From Hemicordylus capensis (lineage: Eukaryota; Chordata; Lepidosauria; Squamata; Cordylidae): a stretch of DNA of 64,000 nt. The stretch's first letter is position 1. The number at the start of each line of letters is the position of its first letter. The notes under the pieces are model-generated. The model had not been told where the DNA came from. It searched no databases and saw only the letters and a list, made by a program, of their open reading frames with translations. Below, piece by piece: positions 1 through 11,425 of this stretch. Both the position numbers and the translations under genes were made by a program. The stretch is taken from positions 262,330,687 through 262,394,686 of the forward strand of contig NC_069658.1 in assembly GCF_027244095.1 (NCBI RefSeq), read 5' to 3'.

Positions 1-1532
1 GGAGTCTGTCCATCTTTCTCTGCTCCAATGTGACACCAGTGAGGAACTGGCATGCAGAAATGCAAATTACCCTCACCTTGATCTTGACCTATATCTTTGT
101 TTCCTTCCCCTTAGTTAAAGTGGCTTGGAAGCCTCCAGTCATCTGTTTTCGCCTGAATCTTCTGGACATTCAACCTGGAGCCCCTCGGAGCAGTATTTCC
201 TGCCTGCCAAACCTTGAAAGAGTCAACATTATCAGGCAAGCAAGTTCTCCGGCTCAAGCTGCAGCATGGAGGCATCTGGATTTTGGGAGGGGGAACTACA
301 AGCTAAGCCAGTAGGCCTGAAGATCTGGACTTGAGGATGCATTTGCAAGAGCTAGAAAGAACCCTATCCAATAGGGCTTAACTTTGTAAAATGAAAAAGA
401 AAAAAAGAGGTGCCAGGGCTTCTCAGAAGCTTTAAGCTGCAGTTACTTCATTGGGCGGGTGGAGACTCCTTACGCTCTGTACATGCCCAGAGTTCCCCTT
501 TATTATTTCTTCATGTCTTCGGTGACTGAACTCTGGCACTGAAAACAGGTTCCGGGGCAGAGCCTGTCGCTAGTGAAAATTAATCAACACCCTCATGACT
601 GATTTGAGCAGATTTGGCTTGCCAAATTGGGAGGACTGGCTGGTTTTGCTTAAGGCCAAGTCTTCAGAACCTTTACATGGCCTCCTGGGAAAATCTCATC
701 TTGCTGCCTCTGGATGCCACACGGTACTGGAGAAGACTTCAATACAAGCCATTGAATGAAGCAGCAGATTTAGCAGCCCAGACACTTGGCCTTTGGAGAG
801 GGATTGTTGATTCTCTAGGATACTACTCTGGGATTGACACAGGGAACTGGATAACCTGATATCTCCTGTTGCCATGGAGTGTTGTTGCAGAAGAGTGTGA
901 TTTTGTGTGTAAGCACTGTATGCATATTTTATTTCAGCGTCCACTAGGAGGCAGAAGGGAATTCAAACACAATGGCTCAGCCATCTGAATCTCAATGGCT
1001 TTCGCACCTAATTCAGGGAGACGGGATGACTCCCTTACCTCTGCTTCCTGTGCTGCCTGACCCTCCCCTGTTCCATCACTGAAATCTGTCAATCTCTGAC
1101 CTCTCCCACTATCACACTGTTGTCTGCCTGACATAAGACTGCATGTCCTTTAAGCAAGGACCACATTGCCTCTTAGCACACTGTCAGCATTATGTTAAAA
1201 GTTGGGTGGCAGTAGTAGTAATAATAAATTCAGCATGAACTGATGTTTGCTGAATAACATCAAAATGTTTGAGTGTTTAGTGTAGTCATTTCTTAAATGG
1301 TGGAACTGTTTGTTTCTAGTTAAGAGCATAGAAACTGGAGAAAAGCTAGGATGGTAAAGAAATGGAGAGGCTCCATTTGTCTCTAATGCAAGCCAGTGTC
1401 TAAACTTAAAGCAGGCAACACCTGAGGTGGGAAACAGGAAGTTTCTTTCCCCCTACTTTCCCCATATCCATAAAGAAATCTATCTAATGAACATGTTTTC
1501 TTTTCCCAACACCCATTCAGTGTTCCCTGTAA
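1..1532. other. Intergenic, no gene recognised
   Basis: I see no host exon with recognisable protein similarity, no RNA gene and no clear repeat boundary here. The short open frames have no family resemblance and no splice context. Confidence 0.5.
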
Positions 1533-1626
1533 CAGAGATTCCCAGATGTTGTTGACTACAGCTCCTATAATCCCTAGCCAAAGGCCATTGATGCTGGGAG
1601 TTGTGGTCAACATCTGGGAATTCCTG
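1533..1626. repeat. Foldback MITE (CAG...CTG family)
   Basis: About 94 bp that can fold on itself. The left arm contains CCCAGATGTTGTTGACTACA and the right arm contains the reverse complement of a near-identical string. The ends read CAG and CTG. The same core recurs near 3.1, 3.4, 16.9, 27.9, 33.6, 39.0 and 41.2 kb. The copies at 16.9 and 39.0 kb show 8-bp target duplications, which points to the hAT superfamily. Confidence 0.75.
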
Positions 1627-1974
1627 TTACTTGGAATACTGCACCCATTCCCCCTCCCACAATACTGTGTGCTGTTCACTAGTTTGTACAAATGAGCAGC
1701 TTCACAAAGCAATTAACACCAAATTATTTTTGTTTTTATTTTGTGGTACTATATAACAGCTTTGTGTGTGTGTACATGTATTCAGTCCTTAAATTTAAAA
1801 AAAGGGTGGTATTGTAAAACCAAGGGCAAATAAAAACTGCCAAGCAAATTGGAGCTTTTTCTTTAAAGGTTGGACTGCTTAAGTGGGACATTCAGTAAAG
1901 ACTCATGACATGAAGCTAGTTCTAGCGTAATTTCTGATACACAATTCTTCCTCCTATAATTTCCAGGATAATTT

Positions 1975-2245
1975 AAGCCCTATTCACACATTGTGTGCAA
2001 TGCACACACAATCTGTGCTCATTGTACATATATGTACACATATACAGTTCTTTACATGTATTCAGCACCAATACAATAGAGCACTTCATATCTGCGTGCT
2101 GCATTTCAGGGCCCTGTACCACATTCACTTTTCAAATGAACAGATGTACAGTCATTCACCCCAAAAGAAGTACAGTGTACAGACATCCATATGCACTTAC
2201 AGCCAAATGTCTAAATAGGCGAATAGGTCTGAAATCTTGATTAGG
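1975..2245. repeat. Fragment of a GTACA-rich foldback repeat family
   Basis: Rich in TGTACA and TGCACA words. It begins with a CCCTATTCACA block whose reverse complement occurs near 47.57 kb in a large palindrome, and again near 34.9 kb. It looks like one arm of the same non-autonomous DNA element. The boundaries are approximate. Confidence 0.45.
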
Positions 2246-3088
2246 GCTGTTATCCTTTTCCCAGCAAGCTTCTTGTTTCTTCAATAGCAGCATGGCAGTC
2301 AGAAATGTAACCAATGGCTCTAGGAAGTGGGCCAAACCATACATTACAAAGACAGGGTGACCAGGTGGAAAGGAGGACAAGGCTGCACACCATTTAATAG
2401 TTGCACAGAAGTATTTATGTTATCATTATTTTTAATTGAAGTAAAAAGGGGGGAACATGTTATATTTAGACAGAAATGAAGCTCTCTGCAGATGTAGCTT
2501 TTCCTGACCCTGAAGTACTCAGATATAACAAGCTGCACCCACCAAAACTCCTGCTTCTGAATATCTAAACTATAAGGCTTATCGTGCCCTGCTTATTTTC
2601 TGCATGATTTGGACCTATGGAAAGGACAGGATCTCTACCGGGGGAACAAAGCTTGAGAAGCCTACTGGTCATACTAACTAGATAAGGGCATTGGGGAATT
2701 GTTTTTAAAAACATTGCTAAAAGGTCAGACTTCAGCAATTTGAAAACAAATTTTAAAAAAACACTCTAGCTTAGAAAACTTGCATTTCTATTCCAGTTAA
2801 CACAAGGATGGACACTGGTAACTCCGTGATATGGTTTCCACCTATCTGACTGCCCTGCTTCTGTGCCTTAACCCAGAAATGAAGAAAGGGAGACTTTTCC
2901 TGTTCTTGAAATCCATGCCAGGATCAGCTCTGCCTGCTAAACTACATATCAGGCTACTGTTAAAGGCACAGGATGAGGGTCAGTAAGATCAGGTGACAAC
3001 CTTGCTAAGGTACGGTGTGGGGGTGGGGTGGGGGTAATGTTTTGGTATGACTTCCACACATTTCAGGGCTGCATCTTTGCATATAGGG

Positions 3089-3226
3089 CAGAGGTTCTCA
3101 AATTTGGGTCTGCAGACATTGTGGGGCTGCAACACCTATCATCCCCAGTCCCAATGCACATTGTGGCTGGGCATGATGGGCACTGTAGTCCAACAACATC
3201 TGCAGACCCAAGTTTGAGCACCCTTG
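3089..3226. repeat. Foldback MITE (CAG...CTG family)
   Basis: 138-bp inverted repeat: the left arm reads CAGAGGTTCTCAAATTTGGG and the right arm ends with its approximate complement. The centre carries the shared GGCTGGGCATGATGGG core. No convincing target duplication was seen. Confidence 0.75.
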
Positions 3227-3424
3227 ATGTAAGCATATTCTGTGTTTTGAATGGATAGCCATTGGCTACAAAGGCTGTTTCCCAAGGGCCAGAGTATACG
3301 TTCAGTGGAATCAAGTACAGTAGCAACTTTTTCTGGACTATATCATGTTCGGCTCCAAGTACAGAGTTTGCCACTGAATACTCCTCTTGGGTGGTGGGCC
3401 TTCCCTAACACCTAGCCTTCCCTA

Positions 3425-3516
3425 ACACAGAGTTCTCAAACTTGGATTCCCAAGACAACTCCTCCCATCATCCCATGTTACAATGGCTAAAGGTCCAAGT
3501 TAGAGAACTCTTGCCT
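3425..3516. repeat. Foldback MITE, short degraded copy
   Basis: The arms AGAGTTCTCAAACTTGGA and TCCAAGTTAGAGAACTCT are complementary, flanking a diverged core. It is the same family as the element 200 bp to the left. Confidence 0.6.
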
Positions 3517-3847
3517 TAATATGTTATTTGTCTACATGCACCAGAACATGACACACAGACACATCTGCTTGGCAAAAAGGGGCAACCAGATGAATACCAT
3601 GAAGCATCCAAGCAGAAATGTCAGGAGTACAGTTGAAGATGCAGTTGCGTGGAGGGAGAAAGATGCCGAGAGGGAGAGCTAGGTGTCATCCTTGCATGAG
3701 TAGTAGTGAAAGCCATGGGATCTGATGAGATCACCCAGGGATCGGATGTAGATTGAGAACAAAGAACTGAAACAAATCCCTGAGGAACCCTGATGGAAAA
3801 AGGGAAATCTGAGGAAGACCTTCCCTCTGTTGAAACATTGGGACAGT

Positions 3848-4163
3848 TCAGATGATACCATCTGTGGCCATTCAATTAAGGAAGGAATGCTCCAAGAGCG
3901 TGCCGGTTGGGACATCCTCTGTGGATGTCCTGATTATTGTGAGGAGGAGGGGCTGCTCGTTCGAATGGCTACTCTACAAACACTCTGAATACATCTTTAA
4001 ACACATATTTGGAGTGTGTGTAGAGAGGCCATTCACATAAACATCTTTCTCCCCTGCCACACACAAAATAAGGGGACATGCCAGGAAGATGTCCCGATGA
4101 GCATAGTCTCGGAGCATCCCCTACCTAACTACATGGCCAGGGATGGTATCATCTGAATCAGCT
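3848..4163. repeat. Inverted-repeat element, about 315 bp
   Basis: The left end TTCAGATGATACCATC and the right end GATGGTATCATCTGAA are perfect complements, and weaker complementarity continues inwards. It contains no coding sequence. This looks like a non-autonomous DNA transposon of undetermined superfamily. Confidence 0.6.
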
Positions 4164-4319
4164 GATTGAAAAAAACAATTTGATAGGGAGGAAGAGAACC
4201 ATCTAAGGACAGAATTACACAGACCTAGCACATAAAGGGAGTCAAGCAAGAGAAAGAGTAGTCAACCATAAGGCTATTCAGGCATCATGTTGCACTTGCA
4301 TTCAGATGACTGTACACTT

Positions 4320-4655
4320 GTATATGTGACCGGGCGCACTAGTGGCCAGTGCACATGTGCAGTGGCCTCCAAAATGGCCACCCCCAGCGCAGAAAGGGCT
4401 GAAAAGCCCTGAAACAGCCCTTTTAAGACCAGCGGGGAGGCCAGCGGTGGGGGGAGTGAACCGCTAGAGACCTCCCACGTGGCTGCAGCACACACGCCCC
4501 CAGAAAGTTTAAATAAAATTTAAAATCCCCCCCCGATCTGGACTCAAGCCAGACCAGGACCTGGCCTGACGTGCACAAAACCAGACGGGGCCCACTTCGG
4601 TTCAAGTCCAGTTCTACTTGAACCAAACTGGGTTTTCCTGTTTTGTGCACAGCCC
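4320..4655. repeat. TGTGCA-terminated non-autonomous DNA element
   Basis: Ends with TGTGCACAGCCCTA. Related ends occur at 36.93 kb, 55.08 kb (TAGGGTTGTGCAC) and 56.96 kb (GCACATCCCTA). The interior contains the GTGGCC/GGCCAC and AAATGGCC words seen in the 55-57 kb element. The left boundary is uncertain. Confidence 0.45.
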
Positions 4656-5293
4656 TAGTTGCTATTATGAATTATCCTGGCAATTCACACAGAAACATCT
4701 AGTTCCTTGTCTGGCTGCAAATCTGTCAGGATCCCCCATAAAAGTTATTTTTCTCCTTCAGACATGCTGAGACAAAAATGCTCTGCAAATGTAGGAAGAA
4801 TCCAGGTGGGGTTTCCAAGCAGTCACCAGCCCCTGGGACACATTTAAAGCTGGGCTTTCAACAGTTCTTACAAAGGGAGGCTCTTAATTACCTTGGCAAG
4901 ATCTGGCGTGAATGGCTTACAGTGATGCATCATCAGATTTAGAGAGAAAATGCACTTGAGTGGGAGAGATGAAACAACACACATGGTTTCCCACATCCCA
5001 AAGCAATGAGAAAATCTGTCTTATCTGATCTCAAGGCCAGGATATACATTACTAGAGAGTCTAATTTGAAGTAAACATGCATAAGACCAGGCTGCCAAAT
5101 GCCATTTAATCTTGAGCGTGATGTTTGTGAATGTCACTATTTGGGACAGGAAAGAGGAGAGAGCCATTTTAAAACAGCATGTAAATTAACAGGGAAATGA
5201 TTGCCATTCTCCCTACCTACCACCTCCATGTGGAATTGCTTTTCCTGAACATAGTTTCTTCCCTTCAGGTTCCTCCTCAAAAAAACCCTTGCC
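4656..5293. other. Intergenic, nothing recognised
   Basis: AT-rich sequence without a recognisable gene or repeat. Confidence 0.4.
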
Positions 5294-5460
5294 CATGTGG
5301 CAGTAGCTCAGTGGTAGAACATCTGCTCTGTATGCAGAAGGTTCTGAGTTCAACCTCTGGAATCCCCAGGTAGGACTGGTATGGGAAAGACTCCTGCCTG
5401 AAACCTTGGGAGAGCCACTGCCAATGATCTGACTTGGTATAAGGCAGCTTCCTATGTTAC
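5294..5460 (+). repeat. tRNA-derived SINE (family B)
   Basis: The head has a Pol III A box (GTAGCTCAGTGG) and a B box-like GTTCTGAGTTCAACC. The body ends with GGCAGCTTCCTATGTT. Sister copies lie near 26.9, 27.7, 34.7 and 54.6 kb (the last on the minus strand). Confidence 0.85.
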
Positions 5461-5578
5461 CCTGTTTCCCCGAAAGTAAGACCTAGCAGTAATTTCTGAT
5501 GTACCGCTAATTGCCCTAGTGCATTTTTGGGGGCTAAAATTAATATAAGACACTGTCTTATTTTCGGGGAAACACAGG
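5461..5578. repeat. Foldback MITE with TTTCCCCGAAA ends
   Basis: 118 bp. The left end CCTGTTTCCCCGAAAGTAAG is nearly the reverse complement of the right end, forming a long hairpin. It abuts the tail of the preceding SINE and has no coding capacity. Confidence 0.75.
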
Positions 5579-6699
5579 TATATTCATCATCCAAATTCCC
5601 AACGGTAACCAAACTTTAAGGTATAGGTTAACTTTGTTTGCCCACATCCTTCTCTCCTTCCCTTCCTCTCTTGTTTCCTTGCTGCCTAGTTCAGACTGCA
5701 AGCTCATTGGGAGCAGGAACCTGTTGATGTTGCCTGTGGAAGGTACTACATCCAACAGCGATGCAGTAATAACCTGATATTCCAAGATGAGCCTGCCTAT
5801 CCCCTTAAGTTGTCTTTGGAGGCCCTCATCCAGGTACTCCCCACATCTAAAGCAAGGCAGGTAGCCAATGGGAGGAGACCTTCTTGGCTGCAGCTCTCCA
5901 CTTCCCAAAGAGGCTTGCCTGGTGTCGAACCTGCTGTCTTCTTGGTGCCTGACAAATATCTTGTTATTTCTCCAGGTTTCTAAAGCTGCAGTGGAACTTG
6001 TTTTGTTTGCTGCAGTTTAATCTTGCTGCTTCGTTATTGCCCATTGTGTTTTAGATTTTATTTTGTAAGCTGCCCTGAAAACATTTTTACGCTGAAGGTC
6101 AGAAGAGAAATTGAATCATTATAGCTTTAACAAATATAGGAAATGCAAAATCTGATTTGAATATCGTGAAAGCAATCCATGTTACTCAGAGGTGAGATAC
6201 CCATATGGGATGAGGAGCACTGTACGCCCTTGAAATCAAGTGCAATACATATTTGATTCTTGCAGACTACTTACACAAACCCACACTTCATACAGTAAAA
6301 GCAACTTGGTTTTTTTTTTACCTTGCACACTTACCACTTTTGTGTGACTAGTGCACATACACTGGACAAGGAAGTTGTAGTTTTTGTGCACTTTCTCCAA
6401 CAAATTATCTGGGGGCTGGAAATAATGGCTTTATATTACAAGGAAGCAGATTTAGGCTTAGACATTAGGAAGAATTTCCTAATTGTAATCTTCTGTAACC
6501 TTGGTTTCCCTTGCTTTACTGGTGGTGGTGGTGGGTTGCCCTGTTTCATGGGGCACTGTGGGAGAGAGGAGGCAGGCAGCAGTCTCCAGCTACAATGGTG
6601 CTGTTGCTCCTGTTGACTTGCTGAGAACAGAAGAAACCCACATTAACTGCCATGGGAAGAGGGGAGTGCACCCAGCTAGTAGCAGCCAATTGCCAGGGG
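5579..6699. other. Intergenic, nothing recognised
   Basis: No supported exon or RNA gene. A TGTTTTAGATTTTATTTTGTAAG-like stretch near 6.05 kb resembles a retroposon 3' tail but is too decayed to assign. Confidence 0.4.
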
Positions 6700-7445
6700 T
6701 GCCTTTGCACGGCTTTGGCTGGGGCACCAGCTGCGTCCCTTTCTCGAGAAGGCAGATCTGGCCACGGTTACCCACGCCTTAGTCACATCGCGGCTGGATT
6801 ACTGTAACACGCTCTATGTGGGGCTGCCCTTGAAGAATATCCGGAAACTGCAGCTAGTGCAAAATGCGGCAGCTAGGGTGTTATCCGGAGCTGCCCGTTG
6901 GGAACATCTTGATGTGAATCACCCCCATTTTGAAAGAGCTGCACTGGCTGCCGGTTCGTTTCCGGGTCCAATTCAAGCTGCTGGTTTTGATCTTTAAAGC
7001 CCTTAACGGTTTGGGCCCGGGGTATTTGAGGGACCGCCTGCTCCCAAGGGTTGCTGCCCGCTTGACGAGGACATCTGAGGGGGCCCTACTCCGGGTGCCG
7101 ACAATGAGGGAGGCCCAGCTGTCATGCACTCGGGACAGGGCCTTCTCTGTTGCTGCTCCTAGACTCTGGAATGCTCTCCCAGTGGCCATTCGTTCCTCGG
7201 ACTCCATCACGGCTTTTAGAAAGCTTGTAAAGACTTGGCTTTTTACCCAGGCTTTTACATAATCGTTTTTACTGCTGCTTCAGTGTGTTTTTATCTGTTG
7301 TATTGTTTTTATGGCTGTTTTTAGCCTGATGTTTTTTATTGCTTTTTTATTGTATGTTTTAATTTTTGTAAACCGCCTTGGGGTTGTTTTTAACGAAAGG
7401 TGGTATAGAAATGTAAAAAAATAAAAAATAAAATAAATAAAAATA
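6700..7445 (+). mobile_element. L2-group LINE, 3' fragment of the reverse transcriptase ORF
   Basis: The + strand encodes the C-terminal part of a non-LTR reverse transcriptase: RLDYCNTLYVGLP, then KLQLVQNAAARVL, then after a frameshift near 6.92 kb LHWLPVRFRVQFKLLVLIFK and APRLWNALP. The frame stops at 7262. A 3' UTR with GTAAACCGCCTTGGGG and an A-rich tail follows. The endonuclease and most of the RT are missing, so this is an ordinary 5'-truncated, inactive insertion. Confidence 0.85.
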
Positions 7446-8769
7446 AATTGCTGGATAGGCCCAATCTGCCCAGGGCAGGCATTAGCAATGGCCCCTCCCA
7501 GGGTGCAGGGCCCTTGGTGGCTGCCCAAGGATACTTTGTATGGATGCCAGCCTGCAGCACACTAATATAAAAAGAGGACTTTGAATTCAGGAACACAGAA
7601 TATGATCTTGCTCACAGAACTCAGCTTCGTGGACATCTCAGCTTTCTTTTCTCTTTTAAACCATAGGTAAGTTTCTAGCCTTATGATATGCTTGAATGTT
7701 TTAATGCAATGGATGCATATCAGAAACCAGAGAAATCCTAATTAAGTTTTCCAGTTGTTACTCTGGAAAATGTTCTTTTGCCTCTTTCTAGATGTTGTTC
7801 ATATCAGTTTTTCCCTCCTCCCCTACCACTAGGAAAATATTTATGGAAAATAGTACACCCCACCCCCTGCCAAAAACAAAAGCAAGCGGTTCTGGTAAGA
7901 CCTAATCTATCTTTCTGTGCAGCTGCCACCTTGGATCAGGTGGATGATATAAACACAAACCACACCCTTCAGGTGTCCCTATGGGGCATGACATCTGTAT
8001 CAAATTTGGTGCAAATCAGTGCAGGCATTGCAAAGTTGTTGGGTGGGGGGACACACGGACAGCAAAGAGATTTCATAAGGGTACCTTCATTGTAAAAAAA
8101 GGTATGCTAGAAAACCAATACCAAATATATCATTTAAAATAAGATCATGCACATTTGCTCTTGGTGTGAAATTAAGCTTGCCTGAATGCAGGAATTTTTT
8201 TTAATTTTAAAAAAATGTTAAGTTCCATGTAGCCATAGTAGTCCTGATGATAAACCATCCACTTCCATGATCAGCTGGGGTGGGGGCGGGGGGAACAGAA
8301 GAATCTCAAAAGGGTTGCTTCATGGTAAGGTCCATTTTTCTACCAGCAACAGCTCTTAGGTGTCTCCATCAGAAGCCTTTCCAAGCACTGCTAGTTGAGA
8401 TCATTTCCCTGAAGACATCAGAAAGTGAAGCTTTCTACATGGATGGTTTGTGCTGCCGCTTTATCTCAACTACTGCTGAGGGCAAGTTGTCATATTCTCT
8501 TCACAAACTACAATGCAACTGGAAGAGTCTTCTAATAAAGGGTATTGTACTTTGCAAGGACGTTTTGACTGGATTTCTGGGTGAGTCCTCCCCCGCCCCC
8601 CGCGGACCAACATGGCTATGTTACTGTGACAATAGAGTGTTGTGCCTCTTTTAGCAACTTCCAGCACCTCCTAACGGAAGTTCATCCATGAGACACATAC
8701 ATTTTATCAAATCATTGACTGAAGCAAGAGGGTTACCAAGTCTCAGGATAACTGGAACGTACTGTATAA
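7446..8769. other. Intergenic, nothing assigned
   Basis: No host exon recognised. A stretch near 7.93-8.06 kb resembles a decayed retroposon but could not be assigned. Confidence 0.4.
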
Positions 8770-8992
8770 GCAGGGAAATGCTTGACTAACAAGCAGAAGG
8801 TTGCCGGTTCGAATCCCTGCTGGTACTATATCGGGCAGCAGCGATATAGGAAGATGCTGAAAGGCAACATCTCATACTGCGTGGGAGGAGGCAATGGTAA
8901 ACCCCTCCTGTATTCTACCAAAGAAAACCATAGGGCCCTGTGGGTGCCAGGAGTCAAAATCAACTTGATGGCACACTTTACTTTACTTGTCT
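8770..8992 (+). repeat. tRNA-derived SINE (family A)
   Basis: The B box GGTTCGAATCC is perfect. Then come a GCAGCAGCGATATAGGAAG block, a GGTAAACCCCTCCTGTATTC block and a tail of TGATGGCACACTTTAC. The same family lies at 41.5 kb (+), 29.1 kb (-), and as a tail-only piece at 11.8 kb. Confidence 0.85.
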
Positions 8993-9349
8993 CTTATGCA
9001 CCACTTTCCCATCCTCTACAGGCAAGTCCATTTAACAGTTTTGTGCACTCCTTGTTGAATGGACCTTTTGTTTCGATCCCTTCCTCTACCTTGGAATTCA
9101 AGTCCAGTGTAGATAAAGTTTGAAAGTGGTTGCCAGCATTGCTATATTAAAAGCCTCCAGTCTATAACTTGGGTCTCATGTTCAGTTGTTTAGACATTAA
9201 GATGCAAAAGAACATGAAGTTATAGTTCAAATCCTGCAACCATGCGCACACATAACAAGCCTTAGTTTACAGCATGGCCTCTGCTGTACCATGAACCACA
9301 TAACATAGCCTGGAGTGACACTTTTGAAAAAGAGGATTTTCTTATATTT

Positions 9350-9545
9350 AGCAGAGGGAGAGCAACTATCCCTATCAATCTCAGCACAGCACCTCCTCAG
9401 TGGTTGTTGCTGGACTCTACCTTATAATTCCTTTCAGACTGCAAGCCATTTTGGGACAAGAAACCACATTATTTATTTTTCTATGTAAACAGCTTTGAGC
9501 ACTTTTGTTGAAAAGTGGTATATAAACATTTGAGTAGTGGCGTAC
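9350..9545 (+). repeat. Retroposon 3' end (GAGAGCAACT family)
   Basis: Starts with AGAGGGAGAGCAACT and ends with a TGTAAACAGCTTTGAGC ... GGTATATAAAC tail typical of LINE-mobilised elements. Related pieces lie at 29.7, 34.2, 36.4 and 50.1 kb. Confidence 0.65.
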
Positions 9546-10107
9546 AAATCAAGACAATTATCAAATGCATGAGCTGTGGTTTTGACTTTTTTTTAGTGTG
9601 CCTAGCCAGCATTTTATGGATAGGTTTTTAACAGGGAACATGTTAGCTGTATAATTAGGGCTATAAATGGCTAGGGTGAACATCTCTTCTTCTCCAACTT
9701 TCTATAAATCAAATTTCTTCTGTTTTGGTATTATTCTGGAACAAGGACATAACCCCCAACCTGACGTAGGCAGCAAGGTCTTGAATCATTCATCAGAGAA
9801 TCCAGTGAATAGGGCTCGTGTCTACACAAGCCCAAATTAATAGATGCAGCAAAGAATTGAGCAACTAATAAGTAAGATCCACTATTTGAAATTATGATGA
9901 ATTTTTCAAAATTTCAGCAGACCAGGCTGCAGGAAATTGAGGTCCTTATTGAGATAGTGTTAAATTAAGCAGTACACAGCATAGCCAATAGTGACTTAAG
10001 AAGGCAAGAATTCTGTACCTGCTCATTGCCTAAATCGAAATGTATGTCTTTTGATTCCCAGGTCCAATTCTTTAAAGGAGTTTAAAAATTTTCTTTTTTC
10101 GGACAAG

Positions 10108-10109
10108 GC

Positions 10110-10160
<51 letters not shown>
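10108..10160. repeat. (GA)n microsatellite
   Basis: About 25 nearly uninterrupted GA units, directly to the left of the CR1-group fragment's 3' end. Confidence 0.95.
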
Positions 10161-10161
<1 letters not shown>

Positions 10162-10191
10162 CACCCACCCAACATGTAGTGGCAAGTATCT

Positions 10192-11425
10192 AAGAACACA
10201 AGAACAGCCCGGCTGGATCAGGCACAAGGCCCATCTAGTCCAGCATCGTGTTTCACATAGTGGCCCACCAGATGCCTCTAGGGAGCCCACAGGCAAGAGG
10301 TATGTGCATGCCCTCTCTCCTGCTGTTGCTCCCCTGCAACTAATATTGAGAGGCATGGCTGAGGCTGGCTAGTAGTCATTGATAGACCTGTCTATTATGA
10401 ATCTGTCTAAGCCCCTTTTAAAGCCATACAAGCTGGTGGCCATCTCCACATCCCATGGCAAAGAATTCCATAGATTAATTATGTGCTGTGTGAAAAAGTA
10501 TTTCCTCTTGTCGGTCCTAAATTTCCCAGCCTTCAGTTTCATGGGGTGACCCCTGGTTCTAGTGTTGTGAGAGAGGGATACAAATTTCTCTGTCCACCTT
10601 CTCCACACCATGCGTAATTTTATACACCTCAAGCATGTCTCCCCTTAGTCACCTCTCTTCCAAGGTAAAGAGCGCCAGATGCTGTAGCCTAGTCTTCCAA
10701 GGAAGGTGGTCCAGGCCCCTGATCATTTTGGTTGCCCTCTTGTGCATCTTTTCCAGTTCTACAATATCCTTCTTAAGATACAGGGACCAAAGCTGTACGC
10801 AGTACTCCAGATGTGGCCAATATTAGCATTTTTATTTTCAATCACCTTCTTAATGATTCCTAGCATGGAATTAGCCTTTTCCACAGCTGCTGCGCACTGA
10901 GACGACACTTTCAATGAGCTGTCCACCACGACCCCAAGAACTCTCTCCTGGTCAGTCACCAACAGATCAGATCCCATCAGCATATACGTGAAGTTGGTGT
11001 TTTTTGCCCCAATATGCATCACTTTACACTTGCTTACATTGAACCACATTTGCCATTTTGTCGCCCAGTCCTCCAGTTTGGAGAGATCTTTATGGAGTTC
11101 CTCATAATCCATTGTGGATTTCACTACGCTAAATAGTTTAGTGTCATCTGCAAATTTGGCCACTTTGCTGGTCACCCCAACTTATAGATCGTTTATGAAC
11201 AAGCTAAAGAGCACTGGTCCCAGTGCCGATCCCTGGGGGACCCCATTTCCTACCTTCCTCTATTGTGAAAACTGTTCATTTATTCCTTCTCTCTGTTTCC
11301 TGTCCTTCAACCAGTTACCAATCCACACATGAACCTGTCCCCTTATTGCATGACTGCTAAGTTTACTCAAGAGCCTTTGGTGGGGAACTTTATCAAAAGC
11401 TCCTGGTAGATCTATACAAATATAT
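10192..11425 (-). mobile_element. CR1-group LINE, 5'-truncated
   Basis: The minus strand encodes a non-LTR reverse transcriptase fragment. It includes the RT active-site motif FADDTKL (between 11.10 and 11.17 kb), then VLGVVVDSSLK, KANSMLGIIKK, and the C-terminal FVSLSHNTRTRGHPMKL block. The frame is broken in several places. The 3' end at about 10.19 kb carries the reverse complement of GAACAGCCCGGCTGGATCAG. Sister copies lie at 32.3-33.5, 50.5-51.2, 18.6 and 57.5 kb. Confidence 0.85.
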
